Below, in pieces: positions 8,519 through 17,417 of a DNA stretch of 33,811 bases (position 1 is the first letter of the stretch; the number at the start of each line of letters is the position of its first letter). Made by a program: the position numbers and the translations under genes. The notes beneath the pieces were generated by a model. It was not told the origin of the DNA and searched no databases. It saw nothing but the letters and a program-made list of their open reading frames with translations. Location of the stretch: positions 1 to 33,811 of the forward strand of contig CAMZAX010000024.1 in assembly GCA_947304355.1 (NCBI GenBank), read 5' to 3'. The DNA comes from an uncultured Selenomonadales bacterium. GTDB lineage: Bacteria > Bacillota > Negativicutes > Selenomonadales > Selenomonadaceae.

Positions 8519-9439
8519 ATGCTGTACGCGATGATTGACGTGGGTTCAAATACGATTCGCATGGCGGTCTACGACATTGACGGCGACCGCGTCGAAATGC
8601 TCATGAAAAGGAAACACACCGTCGGACTTGCGTCATACGTGCGCGACGGCGTCATGCAACGGCAAGGCATTGACAAAGTCGTTGAGATTATCGGCGAGTA
8701 TCGCCACTTCCTCGACGACTTCGGAATAACGCAAGTGACCGCCTTCACGACAGCCGCCCTCCGCAACGCCATAAACGGTTCACAAGCCGTCGACGAAATT
8801 TCTATGCGCACGGGCATAAACATTTTGCTCATGAGCGGCGACGACGAGGCGACTTACGACTTTATCGGCGCGACGCACGACCTTATTGACGAAAAGGGCT
8901 TGCTTATCGACATAGGCGGCGGCTCAACCGAAATCGTCTACTTTAGAGACCGCGAGATTCAAGTCAAGGCGAGTTTGCCGATTGGCAGCTTGAGTTTCCA
9001 CACGCGTTACACAGGCGTGCACATCTTGCCCAGCGCGGTTGAAATCGCGGAAATGTACGCCGAGGCAGAGGCGACTGTCAGCGCAGTCAAAGAGTTTCAA
9101 GCCGTAAGCCACGCGCAGATTTGCGGCATAGGCGGCACGTTCAAGGGCGCAATGGCTCTTTACAATGCAATGTACGGCATGACGCGCAACAATATGCGCA
9201 TGGAAGTTCGCCGCATTCAAGACATCCTGCACCGCTTCCGCCGCGACCACGAGTTGATTGTCCCCGACAAAATTTTGCTCATGAAGACCGTCCCCGAACG
9301 TATGCATACCTTCATGCCGGGCTTGATTATCGCCGACGTGCTTGCCAAACGTTTCGGCAGCTTGAACATCATTTACAGCGATTCGGGCGTCCGCGAAGGC
9401 TACATCTACGACAAAATTATAGACAAGGATTTTTTTTGA
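8519..9439 (+). CDS. Ppx/GppA-family exopolyphosphatase / guanosine pentaphosphate phosphohydrolase
   Basis: A 306-residue protein of the ASKHA phosphatase fold. MIDVGSNTIRMAVYDID at the N-terminus is the phosphate-1 motif. LLIDIGGGSTEIVYF, about 120 residues further on, is the phosphate-2 motif. GIGGTFKG and the C-terminal IIYSDSGVREGYIYD are also typical. The length corresponds to the short Ppx form without the C-terminal HD domain. Known activity of the family: hydrolysis of inorganic polyphosphate and/or pppGpp, which ties in loosely with rel upstream. The start is set by CAAGGAGGG seven bases before ATG. The stop lies within the Shine-Dalgarno region of sucD, so the two genes are co-transcribed. 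Which substrate it uses cannot be told. Confidence 0.88.
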   Translation: MLYAMIDVGSNTIRMAVYDIDGDRVEMLMKRKHTVGLASYVRDGVMQRQGIDKVVEIIGEYRHFLDDFGITQVTAFTTAALRNAINGSQAVDEISMRTGINILLMSGDDEATYDFIGATHDLIDEKGLLIDIGGGSTEIVYFRDREIQVKASLPIGSLSFHTRYTGVHILPSAVEIAEMYAEAEATVSAVKEFQAVSHAQICGIGGTFKGAMALYNAMYGMTRNNMRMEVRRIQDILHRFRRDHELIVPDKILLMKTVPERMHTFMPGLIIADVLAKRFGSLNIIYSDSGVREGYIYDKIIDKDFF

Positions 9440-9451
9440 GGAGTGAACAGC

Positions 9452-10354
9452 GTGATTTTAGTCGACAGAAACACGAAAGTCATCGTTCAAGGCATCACAG
9501 GCAAGGCGGCGACTTTCCACACGAAACAAATGCTCGCTTACGGCACGCAAATTGTCGGCGGCGTCACCCCCGGCAAGGCAGGTCAAGTCGTCGAGGGTCT
9601 GCCCGTCTTCAACACGGTCGAGGACGCGGTAAAAGCCACGGGCGCGACGGCGTCGGTTATCTACGTGCCTGCGCCTTTTGCCGCCGATTCGATTCTGGAG
9701 GCGGTCGACGCCGGGCTTGAACTCGTCGTCTGCATTACCGAACACATCCCCGTTTTGGACATGGTTAAAGTCCGCCGCTACATGGTCGGCAAGAAGACGC
9801 GCCTTATCGGACCGAACTGCCCCGGCATCATGACGACGGGCGAAGCAAAGCTCGGAATCATCCCGCCCAACGTCCAGAAACGCGGTCACGTCGGATTGGT
9901 GTCGCGCTCCGGAACTTTGACTTACGAAGCGGCTTTCCAACTCATGAACGCGGGAATAGGCATAACGACTTCCGTCGGCATAGGCGGCGACCCCGTCAAG
10001 GGCTCCGATTTCATTGACATCCTGCAGCTGTTCAAAGACGACGACGAGACCAAAGCCGTGCTTATGATTGGCGAAATCGGCGGCAATGCCGAGGAAGACG
10101 CGGCGCGTTGGATTGCCGAGAACATGCCCGAAAAACCCGTGACGGCTTTCATTGCGGGACGTCAAGCTCCTCCCGGCAAACGCATGGGGCACGCAGGCGC
10201 GATTATCAGCGGCGGAAAGGGCACGGCGGCCGACAAAATCAAAGCGTTGAACGCGGTCGGCATTCAAGTTGCGGACACCGTCGCGCATATCGGCGATACC
10301 GTCGTCGACACGCTCAAACGCGCGGGGCTTTACGAAGTCTGTCACACCCGCTGA
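9452..10354 (+). CDS. sucD: Succinyl-CoA synthetase (ADP/GDP-forming) alpha subunit
   Basis: A 300-residue CoA ligase alpha chain. The CoA-binding Rossmann domain starts at once ([49 protein letters not shown]). The ligase domain has [17 protein letters not shown] and [16 protein letters not shown]. The phosphorylated His is about residue 247 in GHAGAII. It matches E. coli SucD across its length. It catalyses succinyl-CoA + ADP + Pi to succinate + CoA + ATP together with the beta subunit. GTG at 9452 is preferred over GTG at 9443, because GAGGAG lies eight bases before the former and abuts the latter. No sucC is adjacent: ppx precedes and a terminator follows. Confidence 0.92.
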   Translation: MILVDRNTKVIVQGITGKAATFHTKQMLAYGTQIVGGVTPGKAGQVVEGLPVFNTVEDAVKATGATASVIYVPAPFAADSILEAVDAGLELVVCITEHIPVLDMVKVRRYMVGKKTRLIGPNCPGIMTTGEAKLGIIPPNVQKRGHVGLVSRSGTLTYEAAFQLMNAGIGITTSVGIGGDPVKGSDFIDILQLFKDDDETKAVLMIGEIGGNAEEDAARWIAENMPEKPVTAFIAGRQAPPGKRMGHAGAIISGGKGTAADKIKALNAVGIQVADTVAHIGDTVVDTLKRAGLYEVCHTR

Positions 10355-10377
10355 AAAATTTTTTACCAATAAAAAAT

Positions 10378-10409
10378 CCCGTCGAACATTCGGCGGGAAA
10401 ATTTTTTTT
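10378..10409. terminator. Bidirectional terminator between sucD and the gtr-like operon
   Basis: The hairpin CCCGTCGAA / TTCGGCGGG (one G-T pair, tight CA loop) has a run of six A on its left and eight T on its right. It can stop sucD transcription from the left and the minus-strand operon from the right. Confidence 0.85.
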
Positions 10410-10420
10410 GTCGGCAACGC

Positions 10421-11407
10421 TCAACGAGGATGTGTATTGCGCTCCGTAGGTACGCGGTGCGGCACGTAAATCATGCGCTCGCCGTCAATCTCGTCAATCA
10501 GATAAATCGGGCGGTGTTTACTCTCGTGGAAGATTTGCCCCAAGTACTCGCCGATAATCCCCAACGCCAACAGCTGCGTGCCGCCAAGGAACAGCATGAC
10601 CGTCAACAGTGTCGGATAGCCCGCAACCGGGTCGCCGTAAAGCAACGCCATTGCCAAGACAAACAGCATGTAAAGCATCGCGCCGCACGAGACCGTTATG
10701 CCCAGGAACGTCATCAAACGCAAAGGCGCGGTCGTGAACGAAGTCATGCCCTTCATTGCCAAATTGAACAGCGCAAGGAAATTCCAAGTTGTCGTGCCGG
10801 CAGCGCGCGGGCGGACTTCAAACGGAATTTCCTTTTTGTGATAGCCTACCCACGTGAACAATCCCTTCGTGAAACGCTGATTCTCGCGCATGAGTTTCAA
10901 CGCCTCAATGCAACGGCGGTCGAGTAAGCGGAAGTCGCCGACGTCGCGTTGCATTTCGTAGGACGTGCTGAACTTTTTCATGACGGCGTAGAAAATATTC
11001 GCGCAGGTTCGTTTCAGCCAAGTTTCGCCGGCTCGGTCGACGCGTTTGCCGCAAACGTCGTCGTAACCTTCGCGCCACCACTTGACCATCTCGGCAACGG
11101 TTTCGGGCGGGTGCTGAAGGTCGGCGTCCATGATAATCACGGCGTCGCCGTCGGCGTAGTCAATGCCCGCCATCATCGCCGATTCCTTGCCGAAGTTGCG
11201 CGACAGGCTCAAGTAAGTAACGTCGTCGTGCGCGGCGGATATTGCGCGAAGTTTCTCAAGCGTGGCGTCGCGGCTGCCGTCGTTTACGAAAATGTAATTG
11301 AATTTGCAGTCGGGAATTTTCGACAGGTGTTCTTGAACGGCAGGATAGAACATGTCGATAACCTCCTGCTCGTTGTAGCACGGCACGATAATCGTAATTT
11401 TATCCAT
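10421..11407 (-). CDS. GtrB/DPM1-like family 2 glycosyltransferase (polyprenyl-phosphate sugar transferase)
   Basis: A 328-residue membrane-attached GT2 enzyme. The GT-A domain starts TIIVPCYNEQEVI, has VNDGSRD near 41-47, and the metal-binding DADLQHP at 94-100. QRDVGDFRLLDR and the C-terminal domain with two hydrophobic helices (about 230-255 and 265-290, ending GIIGEYLGQIF) are typical of GtrB/YfdH and related bactoprenol glucosyltransferases. Known role: transfer of a sugar from a nucleotide donor to undecaprenyl phosphate on the cytoplasmic face, for later use by a multi-spanning transferase outside. It is last in the minus operon, 13 bases after a DUF6056 gene that could be its partner. 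GGAG precedes the ATG. Confidence 0.88.
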   Translation of the reverse strand: MDKITIIVPCYNEQEVIDMFYPAVQEHLSKIPDCKFNYIFVNDGSRDATLEKLRAISAAHDDVTYLSLSRNFGKESAMMAGIDYADGDAVIIMDADLQHPPETVAEMVKWWREGYDDVCGKRVDRAGETWLKRTCANIFYAVMKKFSTSYEMQRDVGDFRLLDRRCIEALKLMRENQRFTKGLFTWVGYHKKEIPFEVRPRAAGTTTWNFLALFNLAMKGMTSFTTAPLRLMTFLGITVSCGAMLYMLFVLAMALLYGDPVAGYPTLLTVMLFLGGTQLLALGIIGEYLGQIFHESKHRPIYLIDEIDGERMIYVPHRVPTERNTHPR

Positions 11408-11420
11408 TAAAACTCCTCCG

Positions 11421-12839
11421 TCAGTAGTAAATGTACTGCGTCACTTTTTTGTTGGTCTCGGCGTCCATGACGACTTCCTTCAAGCCGTAGTATTGTGCGT
11501 AGGTTATGTTGCGGTTGTTGAACTTGTCGCGGTAGGGCGTCACGTCGCCGTAGAAGCGCGCGTATGAATCCATCGTCCAACTCCAAAGCGCGTGTTCGGG
11601 CAAGTACGGCAAGTAAATCGGTTGCAAGACAATCAAATCGTCGTGCTTGTGTTGCGCAACGTATTCGTCACGCTCCGCGATTTGCGAATGAACATACCAA
11701 TCGACGCCAATCGAATAGACAATCGTCACGAGCCATACACAAAGCGCGGCTGAAATTATTTTCGGCGACAGGTTAATCTGTGTCCGTTCGAGCGCGGCAA
11801 CCGACGCAATCAACGCGAACACCGGCGACGCGAACGCTGCCCGCGCAGGGAATTCGGGCGAGAACATCAGCAGGCACGGCAACAAAATCCCCGCCGCCGC
11901 GAACGCCAAGATAAATTGCGTCGCCTGAGGCGTCTTGCGCCCGCGAATGAAGTAAAAAGCTATCGTCACGTACAAAAGCACGTCGTTCATTAAAATTTCT
12001 TGCATACCGTCGTAAAAGTTGTCAATGAACATCTGCGCGGACAGAAACGGTACCGTTGCGTCGTTCGCGTCGACGACGTAGCGTTGGAAGTTGCCCGGCG
12101 CGAGCATCAACAGCGCGTAACCGACGAACAGCGTAACGAAGCCGACAATCATCCACCGTTCAAGTTGCTTTTGACGCCAAAAATAAATCAGCGCGAGGAA
12201 CGCCAGGAAAATCACGAACGCGCCGCCCGATTCGTTCGACCAGCCAGCGATTAAGCCCATGAACGCCATTAAAATCGTTGTGCCCTTCGACGCGCCCGAC
12301 CAAAAGTTTTTGTCCCAAAACTTCAGCGCGAACGGCAACAGGAACAGCAACTGCAAAGCCGTCATCCAAAGATAATTGCACGAGCCCGTAAGCCACATCG
12401 ACGTTTGAAACATTTCGGGCAGGAAAAACCACAGCGCGAAGAATATCCACACGAACGTTTTGCCGTCCGAGTTTTGGAACTCAAGCTTGCCCTTCGCCGT
12501 GAAGTAAATCAGCAACGCCAACGCCGCGTATATCAGCGTGTTCGCGAAATCGAACAGCAACTTACCCTGCCACACGAAGAATTGAACGAAACAATGCGCG
12601 ACCGACCGCCCGCCCCACGTGAGGTAGTGCGACCATTGCGACGCGATAATATCTCCAAAACTTTCGACGCGATAGAGCTTGCCGATATTGTTTTGGAAGT
12701 TGCCGTTCTGCGCGCCGTCCCAAATGAACGCGTAGGCGTAATCGTCGCCAATCACCGGCGTCAGCAAATTCATAATCAGAAACGTTCCCGCGCAGAAGGC
12801 AATCACGAGCCACGCGGGGATTTTTTTCAAGTCAATCAA
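11421..12839 (-). CDS. DUF6056-like polytopic membrane protein, copy 2 (candidate surface glycosyltransferase)
   Basis: A 472-residue protein with many hydrophobic helices. After the first helix comes G-D-D-Y-A-Y-A-F-I-W-D-G, then RVESFGDI, SQWSHYLTWGGRSVAH and FVWQGKLLFD. An acidic DD motif in the first external loop plus WGGR is the signature I recall for DUF6056 and resembles GtrC-type glycosyltransferases that take sugars from polyprenyl phosphate. It is clearly paralogous to the protein encoded upstream of the pump gene (shared DDY-YAFIWDG, RVESFGD, WGGR, MCSPEFP/MFSPEFP). The TTG start overlaps the pump stop by TTGA, so translation is coupled. The short C-terminal region (YARFYGDVTPYRDKFNNRN) may face outside. 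Enzyme function is inferred only. Confidence 0.7.
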   Translation of the reverse strand: MIDLKKIPAWLVIAFCAGTFLIMNLLTPVIGDDYAYAFIWDGAQNGNFQNNIGKLYRVESFGDIIASQWSHYLTWGGRSVAHCFVQFFVWQGKLLFDFANTLIYAALALLIYFTAKGKLEFQNSDGKTFVWIFFALWFFLPEMFQTSMWLTGSCNYLWMTALQLLFLLPFALKFWDKNFWSGASKGTTILMAFMGLIAGWSNESGGAFVIFLAFLALIYFWRQKQLERWMIVGFVTLFVGYALLMLAPGNFQRYVVDANDATVPFLSAQMFIDNFYDGMQEILMNDVLLYVTIAFYFIRGRKTPQATQFILAFAAAGILLPCLLMFSPEFPARAAFASPVFALIASVAALERTQINLSPKIISAALCVWLVTIVYSIGVDWYVHSQIAERDEYVAQHKHDDLIVLQPIYLPYLPEHALWSWTMDSYARFYGDVTPYRDKFNNRNITYAQYYGLKEVVMDAETNKKVTQYIYY

Positions 12840-15800
12840 TTTTTTCGCCTCTCAATCAATGCAAATAATACGGGCACGATAATGACGCCGAGCACCGTCG
12901 TGAAGAACATGCCGCCGACAATCGCCCAGCCCATGCCGTTGCGAGTAGCCGAGCCCGCGCCCGAAGCCAGAGCCAACGGTATGCACGCCACGATAAATGC
13001 CAGCGAAGTCATCAAAATCGGGCGCAAACGTTCCGTCGTCGCCTCTATCGCCGCCCGCGCAGGTTCCATGCCGCCGTCGACTTTGACTTTCGCGAATTCG
13101 ACGATGAGTATCGCGTTCTTCGCCGTCAGCCCGACCAAGACCAAAATACCGATTTGCATGTAAACGCTTGCCAAGTTGCCCGTGACGAGCTCCGCGAGCA
13201 ACGCGCCGAATATCGCCGTCGGCACGCTCAACATAACCGCGAGCGGCAACCGCCACGACTCGTACAGCGCGACCAAGCTCAAGAACACAACGACCAACGC
13301 CAGCGCGAAAATTACGGCGGACGAACGTTGCGCAAGTTTTTCTTGCCGGCTCACTTCAGCCCAGGCGATTTGGAAGGTGTTCGGTGCGACTTCCTCAACG
13401 GCCGCCTCCAACGCGTCAAGTGCTTGTCCCGACGAAAAACCTTCGGCGACGTTCGCGTCAAAGTTCACGCAACGCATTCCGTTGTATCTGGAAATCTGCG
13501 AAACGCCCGTCGTGCGCGTCAACGTGACAAGCGTATCGAGCGGGACAAGTCCGCCGTCAGCGTTCCGCACGTACAAAAACTTCGCCACGTCGACCGAATC
13601 GCGATAGCCCGCATCAGCCTGCATGACGACCTTGTAGACGCGCCCGAATCGCGTAAAGTCGTTTACTTCGTCGCCGCTGAAGTTCACGCGCAGGGCAGAG
13701 TAAACGTCGTCGAGACTCACGCCCAAAAGTTTTGCCTTGTCCTCGTCGACGCGCATATCAACGTAGGGCTTCGACACGGTGAAACTTTCCGTCACGTCCG
13801 TCAATTCGGCGCGGGCGTTGGCGGCATCTTCAATCGCCTCGGCAATTTTGGCAAGTTCGGCGTCGCTGTGATTTTGCACGTCAAGCAGACGCATGGACAC
13901 ACCGCCCGCCGAATCCAAGCCCGGCAATGAACTTGCGCCCATGGCGAAGACTTCAGCTTCGGGAATGACGCGCTTTGCCGTTTCGCCGACCGCCTCCAAA
14001 ATTTCGTCAAGGCTTGCGTTGCGTTCGTCCCAATCGGTCAGCGTGCCGAAAACTTCGCCCGCGTTGGAGTTGGTGCCGCCGCCCAAGACATCCGCGCCCG
14101 CAACGATCGAAATGCTTTCAATGCCGTCGACTTCTTTCAATGCGGAGGAAAATTTTTGCAGCGTGTCAATCGTCAGATTCATCGACGTGCCTTCGGGCAA
14201 AGTCACCGCCGCGATAAAGTTGCCCTTGTCCTCGTCGGGAATGTATTCGCTCGGCAAAATGTCATTGAGCACGACCGCGCCCGCCGTCACCGCCGCCAAC
14301 ATCAGCAACACCAAAACTTTCCGCCGCATGAAAAATTCCAACAGCCGCCGAAACGCCGAAAAAACTTGTCCCTTGTCCCTTGTTCCTTGTCCCTTCAACA
14401 ACATCACGCAAAGCGCGGGCGTCAGCGTCAAAGCAACCAGCGTCGAGAAAAACATCGACACGACGATTGTCAGCGCGAATTGCCGATAAAGTTCGCCCGT
14501 TATGCCTTCGAGGAACGCAGCCGGCACGAACACCGCCGCCAACACGCACGCTATAGCGATTATCGGGGCTTGAATCTCCTGCATTGCCGCGAGCGTCGCC
14601 GCTTGAATTTCCATGCCGCTTTCCAATTTTCGTTCGACGATTTCAATGACGACAATCGCGTCGTCGACGACCAGCCCGATTGCCAAAATCAGCGCAAACA
14701 GCGTCAGCGTATTGATTGTGAAGCCCGCCAACGGGAAGATCGCGAACGTCGCCACGATTGACACCGGTATCGCCAACAGCGCGATTATCGTGGCGCGGAC
14801 GTTGCGCAGGAACAGCCAGACGATTATCACGACCAACAGCAACGCCTCAAGGAACGTCTTGGCGACTTCGGTCAGCGATTCGGTTATGAAGCGCGTCGAG
14901 TCAACGGCGATTGAATAAGTCATGTCGGGCGGGAAGTCTTCGGCCGCCTCCGTCAAAATTTCTTTGACTGCCGAAAGCGTTTCGAGCGCGTTGGCGTCGT
15001 TGGTCAAGCTGATGACGAAGCTTGACGCCGGTTCGCCGTCGCAAAAGGATATTGTGCTTGTGTCGCGCGAGCCGATTTCGACGCGGGCAATGTCCTTCAG
15101 GCGTACGAACGAGCCGTCAGCCGTCTTGACGATAATATTTTCAAAATCGGCGGGCGTTTCCTTGCGGTTGGTCGAGCGTCCGATAAATTCACGTTCCTGC
15201 GCGGCGGGCACGGGCATTTTGCCGAGCGAACCGACAGCGGCTTGAACGTTTTGCTCTTTGACGGCAGATTCAACGTCCGCAATCGTCAAGCCCAAATCGG
15301 CGAGTTTGTCGGGGTTTATCCAAATGCGCATTGCGTATTCGCCGCCGAAGAAGCCCACGTTGCCCACGCCGTTTACGCGCTTAATCTTGTCGAGAAAATA
15401 GACCGTCGCGTAGTTGCGCAGGAAAAGTTCGTCGTGCGTGCCGTTCGGCGAAATCAAATTGACGAGCATCACCATTTCGGGCGTACTCTTGCTGACGTTG
15501 ACGCCGTGGCTTTGCACGTCGGCGGGCAGGTCGCTCATAACGGACGAAACTTTATTCTGCACGCGGACGGCGGCGGTGTCGTTGTCGATTCCGATTTTGA
15601 AGACGATTTGCAAGCCGTAATTGCCCGCCGTGTCGATTGACGAGTTCATAAACTCAATGTCGCCCGCAGTGTTTACGGCGTCCTCGATAATCTGCGCGAC
15701 GGTGTTGTTGACGACGGAGGCATCAGCACCAATGTAACTTGCGTCGACAAAAACTGTCGGCGGCGCGATGTCGGGGTATTCGGCTATCGGCAGGCGCACG

Positions 15801-15880
15801 GCAGTCAAAGCTCCCGCAAGCGTCAAGATAATCGCCAACACGAGCGCGGGTATCGGGTGCTTGACAAAAAACTTACTCAA
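12836..15880 (-). CDS. RND efflux transporter, HAE1/AcrB family inner-membrane pump
   Basis: A 1014-residue AcrB-type pump: FVKHPIPALVLAIILTLAGALT for TM1, then RLPIAEYPDIAPP, NNTVAQIIEDAVN, and twelve predicted helices. The proton-relay aspartates in TM4 (GLVVDDAIVVIE, about 405-406) and the TM10 lysine in LTAKNAILIVEF (about 921) are present, so it should be active. Family role: proton-driven trimeric drug or lipid export with a periplasmic adaptor and an outer-membrane channel. Neither partner gene is adjacent; two DUF6056 genes flank it instead. The TTG start overlaps the upstream stop by eight bases and has GAGGAG before it. The cytoplasmic loop after LTPALCVMLL contains a heptamer repeat that spells a non-family stretch, KGQGTRDKGQ. 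Confidence 0.93.
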   Translation of the reverse strand: MSKFFVKHPIPALVLAIILTLAGALTAVRLPIAEYPDIAPPTVFVDASYIGADASVVNNTVAQIIEDAVNTAGDIEFMNSSIDTAGNYGLQIVFKIGIDNDTAAVRVQNKVSSVMSDLPADVQSHGVNVSKSTPEMVMLVNLISPNGTHDELFLRNYATVYFLDKIKRVNGVGNVGFFGGEYAMRIWINPDKLADLGLTIADVESAVKEQNVQAAVGSLGKMPVPAAQEREFIGRSTNRKETPADFENIIVKTADGSFVRLKDIARVEIGSRDTSTISFCDGEPASSFVISLTNDANALETLSAVKEILTEAAEDFPPDMTYSIAVDSTRFITESLTEVAKTFLEALLLVVIIVWLFLRNVRATIIALLAIPVSIVATFAIFPLAGFTINTLTLFALILAIGLVVDDAIVVIEIVERKLESGMEIQAATLAAMQEIQAPIIAIACVLAAVFVPAAFLEGITGELYRQFALTIVVSMFFSTLVALTLTPALCVMLLKGQGTRDKGQVFSAFRRLLEFFMRRKVLVLLMLAAVTAGAVVLNDILPSEYIPDEDKGNFIAAVTLPEGTSMNLTIDTLQKFSSALKEVDGIESISIVAGADVLGGGTNSNAGEVFGTLTDWDERNASLDEILEAVGETAKRVIPEAEVFAMGASSLPGLDSAGGVSMRLLDVQNHSDAELAKIAEAIEDAANARAELTDVTESFTVSKPYVDMRVDEDKAKLLGVSLDDVYSALRVNFSGDEVNDFTRFGRVYKVVMQADAGYRDSVDVAKFLYVRNADGGLVPLDTLVTLTRTTGVSQISRYNGMRCVNFDANVAEGFSSGQALDALEAAVEEVAPNTFQIAWAEVSRQEKLAQRSSAVIFALALVVVFLSLVALYESWRLPLAVMLSVPTAIFGALLAELVTGNLASVYMQIGILVLVGLTAKNAILIVEFAKVKVDGGMEPARAAIEATTERLRPILMTSLAFIVACIPLALASGAGSATRNGMGWAIVGGMFFTTVLGVIIVPVLFALIERRKN
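14366..14393. repeat. Heptanucleotide tandem repeat inside the RND pump gene
   Basis: Four adjacent copies of TTGTCCC (the third is TTGTTCC), read as GGGACAA on the coding strand. Seven is not a multiple of three, so gain or loss of one copy would shift the pump reading frame. It lies in the loop between the two halves of the transporter. Confidence 0.85.
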
Positions 15881-17318
15881 ATTTTTTCTCCTCGGTAATG
15901 ATTTGTTTTAAGCCGTGATACTTGGCGAAAAGCAAACTGCGGTTCCCTTCAATGGAAGGCTCAAGGTCGCCGCCCCACCACAGCATTGATTCCGTCCAAG
16001 TGCGCGTGCCGACAAGAGGCTCAATCCATTTGAGGATTTCCAGCGGCTTGACGGTAATCAACGCGTCGTTCTTGTGCGCGGCAATGTATTCGTCACGCGC
16101 CACCAGTTCGCGATTCAAAGTGACTTCGACGTAAAGCACGCCCGCCAAGCTCAACATCCACACGACGGCGAAAATCGTCGCGGCAATCGTCATGACTTTG
16201 ACTCGGCGGCGGCAAAAATTTTTCACGTCGGGCAAAATTTCTTTCAGCGCGGCGAGCGACGCAATCAGCAAGAAAACCGTCGACGGAAAGCCCGCGCGTT
16301 GGGGGAATTCGGGCGAACACATCATCAGCAACAAAACGAAAATCGACGCGCCCGCGAACATTGCGACGAATCTTTTCACGGCGGGCGAGACCGTTGCTTT
16401 GCTCAAGCAAATGATTATCGGCACGAACAAAATCACTTCGCGCAGGAACACCGGCAGGAATCCGATTACAAAATTCGTCAGGAACATTTGCGGCGTCCAC
16501 TGTTCGTCGGGCGTAACAACGTCGTCGGGCTCAAGCGCGTTGCTCAGCTCCAAGCGGTGAATATTTCCCGGCGCGAGGAACAACAACGCTGCTCCGATTG
16601 TCAAAAACACGAAGCCGACTTTCATCCACGGCTGAAGATTTTTTTCGCGCTTGAAGTGTATGACGAATTGCAGCGTTATCAAGAACGCGACGGCACTGCC
16701 CGGCTCAATCGACCAGCCCGCGCACAGTCCGAGCACTGCCATAAGCGGGACAGACCACGCGGGCGGCGTCCGCCAAAAATCTGCGCGGCGATGCTTTGTC
16801 ACGAACGGCAACAGGAACAGAATTATCAGCGTGCTCATCCAAAGGTAATTGCACGCGCCCGTAAGCCAGACCATCGTGATAACCAATGACGGCGTGCAGA
16901 AATAAATTCCCGCCAAAATGAACAGCATGTAAGTTTTATTCATGTCGCGCAACGGCAACCCCGTCCCGATTTTGAACAAAAGCAGCACGAACGCCGCGAA
17001 CACGAACGTATTTGCCACGTCGAAGATCGAGTCGCCGAGCCAAACGAACGTCTGAACGAAGATATGCGCAATTGTCCGCCCGCCCCACGTAAAATAGTGT
17101 TGCCATTGCGAATAAAGCACGTCGCCGAACGATTCGACGCGGTGCAGGCGATTCGGGTCAAGCCCGTCAAGCAGATTGCCGCGCGCGTCGCCGTCCCATA
17201 TAAACGCGTAAGAATAGTCGTCGGCTATCAGCGGCAACAAGCAATTTCGCAAGAAAAATATCCCAAGGAACGCGGCGAAGATAACTTGCCACGGGATTTG
17301 CTCAAAAAATTTTTTCAT
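15873..17318 (-). CDS. DUF6056-like polytopic membrane protein, copy 1 (candidate surface glycosyltransferase)
   Basis: A 481-residue multi-spanning protein, first gene of the minus operon. The N-terminal helix is followed by L-I-A-D-D-Y-S-Y-A-F-I-W-D-G, RVESFGDV, SQWQHYFTWGGRTIAH and FVWLGDSIFD, nearly the same order of motifs as in the copy after the pump gene. Later, LTGACNYLWM and LCAGWSIEPGSA match LTGSCNYLWM and LIAGWSNESGGA of that copy. The DDY motif placed outside the membrane is what one expects of polyprenyl-phosphate-sugar-dependent transferases, but activity is not demonstrated. The start has AAAGGAGG eight bases upstream and an extended -10 promoter about 30 bases upstream. The C-terminal end overlaps the pump start. 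Confidence 0.72.
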   Translation of the reverse strand: MKKFFEQIPWQVIFAAFLGIFFLRNCLLPLIADDYSYAFIWDGDARGNLLDGLDPNRLHRVESFGDVLYSQWQHYFTWGGRTIAHIFVQTFVWLGDSIFDVANTFVFAAFVLLLFKIGTGLPLRDMNKTYMLFILAGIYFCTPSLVITMVWLTGACNYLWMSTLIILFLLPFVTKHRRADFWRTPPAWSVPLMAVLGLCAGWSIEPGSAVAFLITLQFVIHFKREKNLQPWMKVGFVFLTIGAALLFLAPGNIHRLELSNALEPDDVVTPDEQWTPQMFLTNFVIGFLPVFLREVILFVPIIICLSKATVSPAVKRFVAMFAGASIFVLLLMMCSPEFPQRAGFPSTVFLLIASLAALKEILPDVKNFCRRRVKVMTIAATIFAVVWMLSLAGVLYVEVTLNRELVARDEYIAAHKNDALITVKPLEILKWIEPLVGTRTWTESMLWWGGDLEPSIEGNRSLLFAKYHGLKQIITEEKKFE

Positions 17319-17344
17319 GCGTCGACCTCCTTTGCACTGCGGAA

Positions 17345-17372
17345 ATTATATCATGCAAGTTTCATTCCGCAA
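17345..17372 (-). promoter_or_regulatory. Extended -10 promoter of the DUF6056-RND-gtr operon
   Basis: On the minus strand TGATATAAT gives a perfect -10 with an extended TG, 16 bases downstream of a weak -35 (TTGCGG). It falls in the short gap between the upstream terminator and the first gene of the operon. Confidence 0.65.
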
Positions 17373-17373
17373 A

Positions 17374-17406
17374 TAAAAAAAATGCGTCGAGATTTTTTCC
17401 CGACGC
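17374..17406 (-). terminator. Rho-independent terminator after the ubiD-glycosyltransferase operon
   Basis: On the minus strand GCGTCGGGA pairs with TCTCGACGC (one G-T pair) around a loop of five A, followed by A and eight T. It separates the ubiD operon from the DUF6056 operon downstream. Confidence 0.85.
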
Positions 17407-17417
17407 CGTGAAATTTT

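Noticed and set aside
9458-10417. A 319-codon open frame on the minus strand opposite sucD
   Set aside because: It is a shadow of a clearly recognised enzyme gene; the translation is rich in Arg, His and Val in the manner of antisense frames.
14366-14393. CRISPR-like array
   Set aside because: Repeats are seven bases with no spacers and lie inside an intact coding frame.
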